From assembly GCF_947179515.1 (NCBI RefSeq), contig NC_067473.1, positions 98,360,782-98,424,781 of the forward strand: a DNA stretch of 64,000 bases, written 5' to 3'. This document shows positions 10,015 to 21,067 of this stretch, one piece after another. This stretch comes from Apodemus sylvaticus (taxonomy: Eukaryota; Chordata; Mammalia; Rodentia; Muridae). How positions within the stretch are numbered: the first letter of the stretch is position 1; every line of letters begins with the position of its first letter. The notes beneath the pieces are model-generated. The model did not search any database, was not told the DNA's origin, and saw only the letters and a list, made by a program, of their open reading frames with translations. The position numbers were made by a program, and so were the translations under genes.

Positions 10015-11695
10015 ACAATAATATCTCCTAAAATCTCATAATATAAATGGACTCAACTCTCCAATAAAAAGAAATAGACTAACAGACTGGATACATAAGT
10101 ATAACTCAACATTTTGCTGCATACAGGAAACCCACCTTAGGCACAAAGACAAACACTACTTCAGAGTAAAAGGCTGGGAAACAATTTTCCAAGAAAATGG
10201 TCCCAAGAAGTAAGCTGGTGCAGCCATTCCAATATCGAATAAAATCAACTTTCAACCAGAAGTAATCAAAAAAGATAAGGAAGGACAATTCATACTCATC
10301 AAAGGAAAAATCTACCAAGAATAAAAATCTACCAAGAAAAATCTCCTAATCTGAACATCTATGTTCCCACATGCAAGGGCACCCACATTCATAAAAGAAA
10401 CTTGACTAAAGCTCAAATCACACATTACACCCCAAACACAAACTAATCAGAGAAAAAGTGAAACTAACAGAAGTTATGAAACAAATGTATTTGACAGATA
10501 CCTATAGAATATTTCATCCTAAAACAAAAAAAATATACCTTGTTCTCAGCACCTCACAGAACCTTCTCCAAAAATTACTATATACTTGTTCACAAAACAG
10601 ACCTCAGCAGATATAAAGTTGAAATAATTCCAAGCACCCTATTAGATCACCATGGATAAAGGCTGGTCTTCAATAACAACAACAACAAAAACAGCAGAAA
10701 AGCTACATACACATGGAAACTGAACAAAACTCTACTCAATGATAGCTTGGTCAAGGAAGAAGTAAAGAAAGAAATTAGAGACTTTTTATAATTTAATGAA
10801 ACAAAGGCACAACATATGCAAACTTATGGGACACAATAAAAAACAGTGCTAAGAGGAAAACTCATACCTCTGAGTGCATCCAAAAAGAAACTAGAAAGAG
10901 CATACTCTAACATCTTAGTAGCACAGCTGAAGTCTCTAGAACAAAAGGAAGCAAATACACCCAAGATGAGTAGACAGCATGAAATAATCAAACTCCGGGC
11001 TGAAATTAACCAAGTAGAAACAAAAAGAACTATACCAAGAATCAACAAAACCAGGAGCTGGTTCTGTGGAAAAAACAAGATAGATAAACCCTTTAGCCAA
11101 ACTAACCAGAAGATACAGAGGCAGTATCCAAATCAGCAAAATCAGAAATGAAAAGGGAGGCATAACACCAGTTACTGAGGAACTAAAAATCAGATCCTAC
11201 TACAAGAGGCAATACTCCACAAAAGTGAAAAATCTAGATGAAATGGACAATTTTCTAGACAGATAAGAGGTGCCAATTTAAACCAGGACCAGATAAATGA
11301 TATAAACAACCCCAAAACCCCTAAAGAAATAGAAACAGTTATTAATACTCTCCCAACCAAAAAAAAGCCCAGGACCAGATGGGATCAATGCAGAGTTCTA
11401 TCAGACCTTTAAAGAAGATCCAATACTCTTCAAAATTTTCCACAAAATAGAAACAAACAGAACACTACCCAATTCATTTTATGAAGCTACAATTTCTCTG
11501 TTGCCTAAACCACAAAAAGATCCAAAAAAGAAAAAGAACTTTAGACCAATTTGCCTTATAAATATTGATGCAAAAAATACTCAATAAAATTCTTCCCAAC
11601 GGAATACAAGAACACATCAAATAGATCATCCAACATGATCAAGTAGGCTTCATCCCAGGGATGCAGGAATGGTTCAATATACAGAAATCCATCAA
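10015..11695 (+). mobile_element. L1 ORF2 N-terminal part (endonuclease and start of RT), decayed
   Basis: This follows ORF1 in normal L1 order. Endonuclease-like sequence (CCIQETHLRHKD at about 10115) is followed by the inter-domain region and the start of the RT domain (FIPGMQEWFNIQKSIN at 11650-11695). It carries many frameshifts and stops. At about 11695 it jumps directly to FNAIPVQIPIQFF, so the RT core including the catalytic motif is deleted. Confidence 0.9.
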
Positions 11696-13041
11696 TGTAA
11701 TGAACTGTTCAATGCAATACCCGTCCAAATCCCCATTCAATTCTTCATAGAGTTAGAAAGAGCAATTTCCAAATATATCTATAACAACAAAAAATCCAGG
11801 ATAATGAAAACTATTCTCAACGATAAAAGAATTTCTGGTGGAATCACCATACCTGAATTCAAGCTCTATTACAGAGCAATAGTGATAAAAAAAATACTTC
11901 ATGGTAATGGTATAGAGACAGGCAGGAAGATCAATAGACTAGAATTGAAGAACCAGAAATGAAGCCACACACCTATGGTCACTATCTTTGACATAGGATC
12001 TAAAACCAACCAGTGGGGAAAAGAAAGCATTTTCAGCAAATGGTCCTGGGTCAACTGGCAGTCAACATTTAGAAGGATGGAAATTGATCCATTCTTATCT
12101 CCCTGTACAAAGCTCAAGCCCAAGTGGATAAAGAACCTCCACCTAAAAACAGATACACTGAATCTAATAGAAGAGAAAGTAGGGAAGAACCTGGAGCACA
12201 AGGGCACAGGAGAAAATTTCTTGAACAGAACACCAAAAGTTTATGCTCTAAGATCAAGAATTGACAAATGGTACCATAAAATTACAAAACTTCTGTAAGG
12301 CAAAGGACACTGTCAATAGGACAAAATGTGAACCAAAAGATTTGGAAAAGATCTTTACCAATCCCACACCCAATAGAGGGATAATATTCAATATATACAA
12401 AGAGCTCAAGAAGTTAGACTCCAAATAACCCTATTAAAAATTCTCGAAAAATTCTCAAAGAATTCTCAGCTGAGGAATACTAGATGGCTGAGAAACACCT
12501 AAATAAATGTTCAACATACTTAATCATCAGGGAAATGCATATCAAAACAACACTGAGATTCCACCTCATATCAGTCAGGATGGCTAAGATCAAAAACTCA
12601 GGGAACAGCACATTCTGGAAAGGATGTGGAGAAAGAGGAACACTCCTCCATTGCTGGTGGCATTGCAAGTGGGTAAAACCACTCGAAATCAGTTTGGTGG
12701 TTCCTCAGAAAAATGGACATAATGCTGCTAGAAGACCAACTCCTGGGCATATATCCAGAAGTTTCTCCAGCATTTAATAAGGACCCATGCTCCATTATGT
12801 TCATAGCAGCCCTATTTATAATAGCCAGAAACTGTAAAGAAATCAGATGTCCCTCAACAGAGTAATGGATGCTAAAAATGTTAGGTATATTTACATAATG
12901 GAATACTACTCAGCTATTAAAAACAATCAATTCATGAAATTCTTTGGCAAATGGGTAGAACTGGAAAATATCATCCTAAGTGAGGTAACCCAATCACAAG
13001 AGAACACAAATGGTATGCACTTACTGATAAGTGGATATTAG
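11696..13041 (+). mobile_element. L1 ORF2 C-terminal part
   Basis: The element continues after the internal deletion: IPVQIPIQFFIELERAISKY at 11720, KNLEHKGTGENFLNRTP at 12185, and YIYIMEYYSAIKNNQ near 12890. It ends with the standard LLISGY stop at 13041. Frames are interrupted. Confidence 0.92.
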
Positions 13042-13762
13042 CCAAGAAGCTTGGAAAACCCAATACATATTTCACATATCAAATGTTACCCCAAAAGGAG
13101 GAAGAACAAAGTATGGATACATGGGTCCTTTGTAGACAGGGGAACAAAATACCCACAGAAGGAGATACAGATACAAAGGGTGGAGCAGAGTCTGAGGGAA
13201 AGTCCATCCAGAGACTACCGCATCCAGGGATCCATCCCATATACAGTTACAAAACCCAGACACTATTATTAATGCCCACAAGTTCTTGCTGACCTGAGCC
13301 CAATATAGCTGTCACTTGAGAGGCTTTGCTAATGCATGACAAATACAGAGGGGGACTCTCTCAGCAAGCCATTGAACTGAGCACAGGGTCCCCAATGGGG
13401 GAGCTAGAGAAATAATCTAAAGAGCTAAAGGGATTTTCAGTGCCACAGGAAGAATTTGAGCCACCCAGTACTTCCAGGAACTCCCAGGGACAAAACCATC
13501 AACCAAAGAGTACACATGGAGTTACCCATGGCTCCAGACACATAGGCAGCGAGGATGGTCTTGTTAAACACCAAAGAGAGGAGAGGCCGTTGGTCCTGGA
13601 AAGACTTGATGCCATAGTATAGAGGTATATACGGATAGGGAGGCAGGGGAGGGTTGATTGGGGAAAAGGAGATGGTTTATGGGATTTTGGGGGGAAGCAG
13701 AACCAGCAAAGGGGACATTTCAAATATAAATAAAGAATATACCTAATAAAAGAATAAATAGA

Positions 13763-13817
<55 letters not shown>

Positions 13818-13818
13818 G
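13042..13818 (+). mobile_element. L1 3'UTR with (AAAT)n tail
   Basis: The 3'UTR starts right after ORF2 and includes GGGAGCTAGAG and GAGGCAGGGGAGGG. It ends with AAATATAAATAAAGAATATA at about 13720. The tail is an AAAT array (13760-13818). Confidence 0.9.
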
Positions 13819-15135
13819 AATGTTCACCTGAGGAATATTAAATGGCTGAGAAATACCTAAAGAAATGTTCAACATCCTTAGTCATCAGGGAAATGCAAAT
13901 CAAAACAACCCTGAGCTTTCACCTCAAACCAGTCAGAATGACTAAGATCAAGAATTTAGAAGACAGCATGTGCTGGCAAGGATGTGGAAAAAGAGGAATT
14001 CTCTTCTACTGCTTGTGGAATTGCAATCTGGTACAACCACTCTGGAAATCACTTTGGCTGTTTCTCAGAAAACTGGGTATAATACTACCAGAGAACCCTA
14101 TAATACCACTCCCGAGCATATACCCAGAGCATTCTCCAGCATCTAATAAGGACACATGCTCCAATATGCTCATTACAGCCCTATTTACAGAAGCTGGAAA
14201 GAACCCAGATGTCCCTCAACAGAGGAATGAGTACAGAAAATGTGGTATATTTACACAATTGAATACTACTCAGCTATTGAAAACAATGAATTCATGAATT
14301 TTTTTTTTTTTTGCAAATGGGTGGAACTGGAAAATATCATCCTGAGTGAGGCAACCCAATCACAAAAGAACACACATTTTATGCACTCACTCATATGTGT
14401 ATATTAGCACAAAAGCTTGGAATACCCAAGGCACAATTCACATATCACATGATCCTCAAAAAGAAGGAAGAACAAAGTATGCATACTTTGGTTATTCTTA
14501 AAAGGGGGAACAAAAATCCCACAGAAGGAGATACAAAGACAAAGTGTGGAGCAGAGTCTGAGGGACGGACTATCCAGAGACTGCCCCACCTAGGGATACA
14601 TCCCATATACAGTTACAAAACCCAGACACTATTATTGATGCCCACAAATATCTGCTGACCTGAGCCTCGGGTAGCTATCACCTTGGAGGCTCTGCTAGTG
14701 CATGACAAATACAGAGGGGGACACTCTCAGCCAGCCATTGAACTCAGCACAGGGTCCCCCAATTGGGGAGCAAGAGAATGAATCCAAGGAGCTAGATTTG
14801 CAGCACCATAGGAGGAACAACAATATGAGTCACCTAGTACTCTGAGAAGTCCCAGGGACAAAACAATCAACCAGAAAGTGCAAATGGTATTACCCATAGC
14901 TCCAGATACATATGCATCAGAGGATGGCCTTGTTGGACATCAAAGGGAGGAGAGGACCTTGGTCATGGGAAGGGTGGATGCTGCAGTGTGGGGGGATGTC
15001 TGGACAGGGAAGGGGAGAGGGTTGATTGGGGAGCAGGGGGAGGGAAAATGGGTTATGAGACTTTCAGGGGGGCATTAAGCAGGAAAAGGGACATTTGAAA
15101 TGTAAATGAAGAATATATCTAATAAAAAAATTAAG
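13819..15135 (+). mobile_element. Second L1 3' end (ORF2 C-terminus plus 3'UTR)
   Basis: It begins at the SPEEY...MAEKYLKKCSTS segment directly after the AAAT tail of the preceding L1. It covers the ORF2 C-terminal region (open for 151 codons from 13842) and a 3'UTR ending TTTGAAATGTAAATGAAGAA at about 15090. A T-run lies at about 14300 within ORF2. It is a separate, 5'-truncated insertion. Confidence 0.9.
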
Positions 15136-15139
15136 AAAA

Positions 15140-15750
15140 AATATATTTGAGAGGCAACCCAATCACAAAAGAACACACATGGTATGCACTCACTGATAAG
15201 CTGATATTAGCCCAAAAGCTCAGAATACTCAAGATACAACACACAGACCACATGAAACTCAAGAAGGGAGACCAAAGTGTGGGTACTTTGATCTTTATTG
15301 GAAGGTGGATCAAAATATCCATGGCTCATGACTAACCAATAGACTGAGCATTGGGTCCCCCAATGGAGCAGGTAAAGAAAGAACCCAAGGAGCTAAAGAG
15401 ATTTGCAGCCCCATAGGAAGAACCATATGTAATAACCAGTAACCCAGAGCTCCGAAGGACTAAACCACTAACCAAAGCATGCACGTGGAGGCACCCATGG
15501 CTCCAGCTACATACTGGCAGAAGATGACCATGTCAGACATCAATGAGAGGAGAGGCCATTGGTACTGTGATGGCTCAATGCCCCAGAGTATGGGAATGCC
15601 AGTCATAAAAGTGGGTTGGGGAAAGTGAGCTGCAGGAGTGGGGAAGGGTCTAGGGGTTTTTGGAGGGGTAACAAGGAAATGGGATACCATTTGAAATGTA
15701 AATAAAGCAAATATCTAATAAAAGTCATTTTAAATTTTTTAAAATTAATA
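15140..15750 (+). mobile_element. Third L1 3' end
   Basis: It starts in the last ORF2 codons (ACCCAATCACAAAAGAACAC) and runs through 3'UTR to TTTGAAATGTAAATAAAGCA at about 15690 and an A-rich tail. The three tails at 13.0-15.75 kb are tandem, same-strand insertions. Confidence 0.88.
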
Positions 15751-15973
15751 AAAAAAAGGAAAAAAAAGAATGAAAGAAATATGGGAGAGCTGCCTGTCCT
15801 TACTGCTGGGGCAGACTCTTGCAGCGTCTGCCACAGTGAGGACACCATCTCCTGATACAGACACCATCTCCTAAATAACCCACTGCACTCAGGGCATTTG
15901 GTCCCTCCAAAGCAGTGAGGAGAGGCTTGGGGCACAGTGTGACATATCCCGGTGGAACAGGGAGATAGCTGAC
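15751..15973. other. No gene seen
   Basis: A-rich start, then GC-moderate sequence. It might be an L1 5'UTR remnant but I cannot support that. Confidence 0.3.
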
Positions 15974-17264
15974 TTAAAGTAAGAACTATGAGATTTGGGG
16001 ATATTTAAAAGTGTATGGCTCTTAGCATGGATAATATATGTTGCATAATAAAGAAATAATTTTTATCTTGGGTATAAATGAGAAATATCACCTAACTTTC
16101 CACATTATAGCTGGTCAACATACTAATTTTTTTAACATACTAATTTTGAATACCAAAACCAACTAGAAGTGAACATACCTCAAAAAAGAAGGTAAAATGT
16201 GAAGAATAACTTCTTAATTTCAGGCAGTGTATATACGTTTTTCCCTGTCTATCTCAACTTTGAACTGTAGCTGGTTCACTACACTGAATGTGCATAATAA
16301 AACAAAAGGAGGCAGTGCAGTGCTGGTGGTTGGCAGGGTGCTTGTCAAGTGGTTGTGTCTCTCAAATGCTGTATGACCGCATTATGGCAGGACCCGGGCT
16401 CTGAAGGCAGCATTGAGGCACAAGCTATGTCCCAGGGCTCCGAGCCAGGCACCACCAGTCCCTGGTCAGCCACTCAGGTGATGGTGCTCCTGATGCAGCA
16501 GGACAAGGCCTAGGCGGGCGGTGCTCTAAGGCTGGACCTGGCTGGGCTTGAGGTGGAGGCAGATGCAGCAGATGCCAGAAAAAGGCAGGGGAGGATGACG
16601 CTGACCTACTGGACACATCGGACCTGGCGACTAGCAGCGAGCATGTGGAGGATGAGTTGGAGACAGACCGGAAGAGTTGGAGGATGAGGATGAAAAGGGT
16701 GGCAGCAGCTCACTGGCAAGGCTCCAATACCTGTACCCATGAGGGCTTTCGTGAGACCACCAGCCAGGTAGCCAAGCAGCACAAGCCCTGGATGTGCAAG
16801 AAGCACCTCAACAAGATGTACAAGGACAAGGACAAGAGTGACCAGGCTCTGGGCTCTGGCGGCCCCTCTGCAGCCAGCACAGGCAGCATCAATCTGGAGG
16901 ACAGCACAGACAACATATTCTCCATTGTCAAACAGAGAACAGGATCTTTTGTCAATTGCCCTGCAAGACCTACTCTTTTAGAGCAAGTGTTAAATCAGAA
17001 AAGACTGTCATTACTAAGAAGTCCAGAAGTTGTCCAGTTTTTACAGAAAGAGCAGCAGCTACTAAATCAACAAGTGTTGGAGCAAAGACAGCAGCAATTC
17101 TCAGGAGCGCTGGTGTAAGGCTGAGGAAGTCTGCTGTGCTTTATCTTACTGTAATGGACAGTCAGTTGTGCTTTTAGACTAATACAACACCTTGAGAATG
17201 GAAAACTGAGCCAAGAGGATCCCAATTCCAAAGCCAGCCTGGGCTACACAGTAAGTTTCTTGAC

Positions 17265-17379
<115 letters not shown>

Positions 17380-18093
17380 ATGGAAAAAACCACTTTCTGT
17401 TAATGTGCATGTACATTTGAGGATAAATAAGTACTGAATTTTTACATTTAATTGTTTCACATCATTATGTTTGAAAAAAAATCACCTTTATACTTTTTAA
17501 TGTTTCTCTTCAGTTATGCTTGCTGAAGCTAATGAGGCAGTTACTTTCTGTGGAAGTCATAAATGCAATAGCAATACCAGTGCTGTGATTCTCATCATGA
17601 GGCACTGAACAGGAATGACATGTCTTGGGTTGTCACTATGACCTTCAACTAGCCAGGCTGCAGTGAGGGGCCAGGAACCTTAACATTCTGCAGCGTCTGT
17701 GGTATTCCACCAACTAAATGCTACCTTGCTAGCAATGCGCCTCAGGTGCATTGATGACCTGAGGTCAGTACTAGGTCAGTTGCTTGTACTAACCTTTTTG
17801 TAGAGTTAAAGTGGAGTTGTGAAAGCTAAGCAATTTTACACCCACAAGGAACATTGTCACTGACTCTTCATGGAACTAAAGAAAGAGAGGGCATTAGAAT
17901 TGGTGCCTCAGTGTTTGAGGGTCACTCTCCTTTAAAGCAGGTTGTCTCCTCAGTTGAATTTGTGAATAGTTCAGACATACTCAGCCCACTAAGGCCAGGA
18001 CAGAGTTGGTTTTCTTAGAGTCATTCTTAATGTTCTTTATAAAGGAGATCCTGAAGGTATTGTAATATTCATGTATTGTCAGTGCTTTTCTTG

Positions 18094-18285
18094 ATCTTTT
18101 AAGCTTTATTTATTTACTATATGTGAGTACACTGTAGCTGTCTTCAGACACTCCAGAAGACAGCTACATTTAATTTAGATCTCATTACAGATGGTTGGGA
18201 GCCACCATATGGTTGCTGGGATTTGAACTCAGGACCTTTGGAAGAGCAATAAGTGCTCCTAACCACTGAGCTGTCTCTCTAGCCC
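18094..18285 (-). mobile_element. B2 SINE
   Basis: On the plus strand the reversed element reads GAGTACACTGTAGCTGTCTT, GATTTGAACTCAGGACC and CCACTGAGCTGTCTCTCTAG. The Pol III head is therefore at the right and the tail at the left. Imperfect target-site duplications are GTCAGTGCTTTTC (from 18078) and GTCAGTATTTTTC (from 18286). Confidence 0.9.
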
Positions 18286-18650
18286 GTCAGTATTTTTCAA
18301 AATTGAGTACTTATTCCTGGCCACTGTTAAAGGAATGGTGGATTACCTGGGTAATTTTTTTTTAACCTTTTCCCAGGAAAACATTAAAAAGGCAAAGATA
18401 CCATAAGATACAGATTCAGATGTCAAGAGAGTAGTATATCCAGGGGTAAGTTAATAAGTGATTCAAGGCAAAATGTGTCAGTTTGTTGATTCCTAAACTC
18501 TGAAATATATGTGATGTGAAACATAGCTATGGTAAGCCCCCACAGTGCTACAGATGTAGCATAGCCTTACTGTACCCACTTAGCATGTACAAGGCACTCA
18601 CCCCACTCCCCATACTATCCACCACAATAAACAAATACACAGAAGAGTAA

Positions 18651-18699
18651 TTTTTTTATTATTTTCTACATTCTTTGTTTACATTCCAAATGTTTTCCG
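18651..18699 (-). mobile_element. Minimal L1 3' end
   Basis: The plus strand reads TTTCTACATTCTTTGTTTAC and ATTCCAAATG, the reverse complement of the terminal L1 3'UTR sequence seen at 45840-45880. Only about 50 bp is present, between the Rfxap retrocopy and the resumption of duplication A. Confidence 0.6.
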
Positions 18700-19129
18700 T
18701 CCTTCCTTCCTACTCTACACATTTCTTATTAAATTAAAATACTACTGTCACATCCCACATTAAAATCTTCCTAGGAAGTCCATACTGCTGACTGGTTAAA
18801 CCTAGAAAGTGGCAGAAGACTGAGAATATGAAGAAATATTTATTTCTCTATCTACCTATCTAACTATTTATCCATCTATCTGTATATCTTACAATTTCTC
18901 TGGGGAAGAAAGAAGAGTTTCATTAATTAGCATTTATCACCATGACTAAATACAAGATATAAGTCTTTTAACAATATTGGATGTTTTTAAGAACTACATA
19001 AAAGATGTATCTGGGCACATCCCTGTTACAGGCTTCTTTTCATCATTTTTGAACTTCTGTATATCCTGCAGTATTATTTCAGTTCAATAAAAAGAATTTC
19101 CTCTCACTGGATTTACATGAAGACAATGG

Positions 19130-19460
19130 GTTGGCAGGGTGGGTCTGTGAGCAAAGTGCTTGTCACATATGTGTGAGGACCTGGATCACATCCCAGGTAC
19201 CTACAAAATCCCAGACACAGCAGCAGCATGGACTGTATTTGGTGAGATGCTGTGGCAAGAGGGGAGACAGAAACAAGAGAATCCCACAAGAGCCTGACCT
19301 AAAAAGCATTTCATGAACAGAGGTGAACAACAGACCTCTCTCAGATCTACACCCAAACTTGTCTTCTGATCTCCACCCACACACCATGATAAGAGAGGTT
19401 GACTTCAAACATGAACATGAACAAATATATAAAGATAGAAACACACATCATACACACGGA
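19130..19460 (+). mobile_element. B4-type SINE (duplication A copy 2)
   Basis: Paralogue of 3395-3728 with the same internal order (GCAAAGTGCTTGTCACATA, then TTGTCTTCTGATCTCCACCC). Confidence 0.6.
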
Positions 19461-19669
19461 TCTAAGACATGGATCTGAAACAATAAGGCACTATACCAAG
19501 ACTTACGTAACTCTTTTTCATGGAATCATTTCTCTCTATTCACTCTCAGATAATACTTTCAAATGGGTGGATAAAATTTTGAGGGATCAAGTTCTTGCTG
19601 AAGTAGCTGACATTCTCTACATACTGCATCCATAATAGGGTACAAATTTAATAGAGTAGAGTGCCAAAA

Positions 19670-19792
19670 AGCCTGGGTGTGAGTTGTACACACCTTTAAT
19701 CACAGCTCTCTGGAGGCTGAAACAGAAGGATGTGGTCTACAGAGTGAGCTTCAGGACAACCAAGAATAGAGAGATCCTGTCTCAAAAAGATG
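19670..19792 (+). mobile_element. Old B1 SINE (duplication A copy 2)
   Basis: Paralogue of 3962-4095, with TACACACCTTTAATCACAGC and TCTACAGAGTGAGCTTCAGG. Confidence 0.75.
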
Positions 19793-19912
19793 TATTTAGA
19801 AGGCTCTTTTAAGACACATGTGATGCTCTAGTAAATTTCCTGCTGACACCAACTCCCTGTGGATGAAACAGGAGCAGGTACCCTTTGAGCAGAAGTACAC
19901 ACTCTGCTGAGC

Positions 19913-19922
19913 TGATTTGCAT
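19913..19922 (+). promoter_or_regulatory. Igk V promoter octamer/decamer (perfect)
   Basis: TGATTTGCAT contains an exact ATTTGCAT 84 bp upstream of the leader ATG at 20007. It has the same spacing as in duplication A copy 1. Confidence 0.85.
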
Positions 19923-20006
19923 ATGGAGTCATTATCCAACAGCCTAGGCTCCTTTAAGGAGAGCTGCCAGGTGCCTAAGAAGCATCCTCTCTTCCAGCTC
20001 TCAGAG

Positions 20007-20492
20007 ATGGAGACAGACACACTGCTGCTATGGGTGCAGCTGCTCTGGGTTCCAGGTGAGGATGCAGAAAAGTGCTGGGAGCTAACGCTGTGGCCATCAT
20101 GACTTTCCATTGCTCTGGGCTCTTGGTCATTGTAATTACTGCATTTGTAATGTCTGTGTGTTTATCATTCCAGGCTCCAATGGTGACACTGTGCTGACCC
20201 AATCTCCAGCTTCTTTGGGTGTGTCTTCAGGGTAGAAGGCCGCCATCTCTCCTTCAGGGCCAGCCAAAGTGTCTCTTTATTTGACACTATACATTTAATG
20301 AACTGGTACCAATAGAAATTAGGACAGCCACCTAAACTCCTCATCTATGAGGAATCCAACTTAGCATCTGGGGTCCCTGACAGGTTCAGGGGCAATGGGT
20401 CTGGGACAGACTTCACTCTCACCTTCAATCCTGTGGAGGTTTTTGATGCTACAACCTATTACTTTCAACAAAGTAAGGAACTTCTCACAATA
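20007..20492 (+). pseudogene. Igkv3-like: Igkv3-like V pseudogene
   Basis: The leader exon 20007-20055 is intact (METDTLLLWVQLLWVPG) with a GTGAGG donor. The V exon starts at 20174 after TTCCAG and encodes SNGDTVLTQSPASLGVSSG. It then meets TAG at 20234. A one-base shift in framework 1 removes the first cysteine, so the Kabat 23 position is lost. A second TAG replaces the QQK codon of framework 2 (about 20312). The second cysteine is changed to TTT (YYF, about 20464). Framework 3 is recognisable (FRGNGSGTDFTLTFNPVE). With two stops, a frameshift and both disulphide cysteines lost it cannot encode a kappa chain. Confidence 0.93.
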
Positions 20493-20513
20493 CTCCAGGG
20501 CTGAACAAAATCC
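20486..20513 (+). promoter_or_regulatory. Degraded 12-spacer V(D)J recombination signal
   Basis: Heptamer CACAATA (consensus CACAGTG), 12-base spacer, nonamer ACAAAATCC (consensus ACAAAAACC). Spacing is correct for a kappa V segment, but two of the last four heptamer bases differ from consensus. Confidence 0.8.
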
Positions 20514-20796
20514 TCCTGGGGTTGTAACTCACTGAGGCTCAGTCTCTCAATTCTCCCTTACTCTCTGTCATCTCAATACAGAGCTCTAAGCTTATGTGAA
20601 AAAATATCTCAAATAATGAAACAAACTTTATAAACAGATATATATATATATGTGTCCCATCCTTCCTGCTTTGTAATTTAATTATTTTCCAACAAAATAT
20701 ATGATTTTTTAAATTATCATTTACCATTTAAATTTTTATTAGCACATATGTATCTTTGGATAATTTTCCCTTCTCCCCTCACACCCTGACTACATC
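20514..20796. other. No gene seen
   Basis: V-segment 3' flank with a short AT run at 20638-20652. Nothing else is recognised. Confidence 0.5.
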
Positions 20797-20811
20797 TCTG
20801 CCTACTTTTCT
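20797..20811. repeat. L1 target-site duplication, left copy
   Basis: TCTGCCTACTTTTCT, repeated perfectly at 27415-27429. The pair frames the full-length L1. Confidence 0.92.
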
Positions 20812-21067
20812 TTTCTTTCTTTTTTTTTTATTCGATATAATTTATTTACATTTCAAATGATTTCCCCTTTTCTAGCCCCCCCTCCCCGAAAGTCCCGTAA
20901 GCCCCCTTCTTTTCCCCTGTCCTCCCACCCACCCCTTCCCACTTCCCCGTTCTGGTTTTGCTGAATACTGTTTCACTGAGTCTTTCCAGAACCAGGGGCC
21001 ACTCCTCCTTTCTTCTTGTACCTCATTTGATGTGTGCATTATGTTTTGGGTATTCCAGTTTTGTAGG

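Noticed and set aside
16645..17118. Expressed Rfxap gene
   Set aside because: The initiator is mutated, the N-terminal half is frameshifted, and there are no introns. The open C-terminal frame reflects young age.
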